Assembly: GCF_037975245.1 (NCBI RefSeq)
Contig: NC_092583.1
Location: 7,888,764 to 7,952,763, forward strand
DNA from: Apostichopus japonicus
Taxonomy: Eukaryota; Echinodermata; Holothuroidea; Aspidochirotida; Stichopodidae
Length of the DNA: 64,000 nucleotides
Direction: 5' to 3'
Positions 63,066 through 64,000 of this stretch are shown piece by piece. Made by a program: the position numbers and the translations under genes. Position 1 is the stretch's first letter. Every line of letters starts with the position of its first letter. The notes under the pieces are model-generated. The model saw only the letters and a list, made by a program, of their open reading frames with translations, was not told where the DNA came from and searched no databases.

Positions 63066-64000
63066 ATAAGGGCATAGACGAGCAGGTTACAGACGAATTT
63101 TGCATGATATAAAGACGGTGATTTTTCTTCCAACAACTATTTTGATTTGCATGTAACCATGTTAAATGGTTTGGGTATTTTCCCAATATATTTCCAACAG
63201 CTACAGAATGTATCTACATTTAAAAAGAATGTTACCGTAGGACTTTTTAACATGGATAAGGATTTTCCTTATGCTTGGATATAGAGTGTTAATGTCTATG
63301 AATAATGGTATATTATATATATTAATAAGAATATGTAGACAATCAAGACAGGTGACCTTTCTAACATTAAGTCAATTTCAATGTATTTTTGAAATAGTTT
63401 TTTATGAAGCATAGCATTGTTAGAATAGAAATACGTGAAGAAAAGAGTTATGTGAAGGATTGCTTTCCTAAACTATTTCAAAACAACTAACAAAACTAAC
63501 CTAATAAAACTACTATATATTATTTTCGACAGGTTTGCTTGTTTTTCAATATATGTCTTAAACTTAAAGAACAATTTAAGACGTTGTCAGAATATCTCAG
63601 TCTTTTATTTAAGTAAGCTAGAGAGCATTAAATCGGTGCATGTTTGAAATTAAAATAAGACCGGGTAAATAACCCATTTTAAGTTCAAGTAACTCCAAAT
63701 GACGATAAGGTACCTACAATTCGAAGCCCGATAAACACAAATTTCATTAGCCGTGTATGTAATCAGGGGACCGAATAGTCAAGCATTCTTAACAAATGAG
63801 AAGTTCTGTACAAACAGGGATATCAAATGTTTTCACCCCCCCCCCCCATTCCCAAAAGAAATGAATAATAGAATAATATAACCTATTATCTATGATCGCG
63901 TTTGGGAGAATTACAGGCAAATTTCGTAGAAGTAGAACAATTTATTTCACATTGACAAACAACGCAACGAATTAAAAAAGTAGTACAGGATATTTATGTT
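63066..64000. other. No recognised feature
   Basis: AT-rich sequence with a C homopolymer near 63836. No supported frame. Confidence 0.3.

Overview
This is AT-rich metazoan nuclear DNA. It has spliceosomal introns, a Penelope-like retroelement, several terminal-inverted-repeat DNA elements, tRNA-derived SINEs, long (TA)n and (GAT)n tracts, and a decayed DNAJC22-type gene. The repeat mix suggests a marine invertebrate, possibly a deuterostome such as an echinoderm. That placement is a guess; no single marker fixes the taxon.

Positions 1 to about 42,500 (+ strand) look like one very unusual gene. A leader exon (coding 220-280) encodes a signal peptide, MKLYAFLWITLTGCYASDCI, and ends in phase 1. 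It is followed by at least 47 candidate microexons: 25 of 6 nt, 14 of 9 nt, 3 of 12 nt and 5 of 15-30 nt. Each sits between a 3' splice-site-like pyrimidine tract ending in AG and a GT donor, mostly GTAAG. All have lengths divisible by three, and all are open when read in phase 1. Chained together they give about 160 codons with no stop. From about 8.9 kb onward the exons sit in tandemly duplicated intron cassettes of roughly 270, 440, 540, 880 and 970 bp, whose sequence is far better conserved than the exons. The layout resembles schistosome micro-exon genes (MEG) and aphid bicycle genes: a secreted, modular, exon-shuffling product. I do not recognise the protein. Its 3' end was not found.

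Mobile DNA has landed inside this gene's introns: a 5'-truncated Penelope-like element with GIY-YIG nuclease and a hammerhead-ribozyme-like tail, lying between (TA)n tracts (25.55-26.73 kb); a tRNA-derived SINE (34.4 kb); a 0.73-kb element with ACGTACGTACGT arrays, inverted termini and a near-perfect 8-bp duplication (35.74-36.47 kb); and a 2.25-kb element whose end lies four bases after a microexon's donor GT (38.26-40.51 kb).

The rest (43-64 kb) is mainly repeats and relics: a GAGATT hexamer array, a seven-base GATTACT-type array split by a THAP-bearing element with an inverted sister copy at 61.6-63.1 kb, a receptor-tail-like reading frame with in-frame stops (49.0 kb), the last exons of an unidentified minus-strand membrane protein gene (52.0 and 53.8 kb), a GC-rich-ended MITE (56.4 kb), a DNAJC22 pseudogene (58.7-60.2 kb) and a tRNA-like SINE (60.6 kb).
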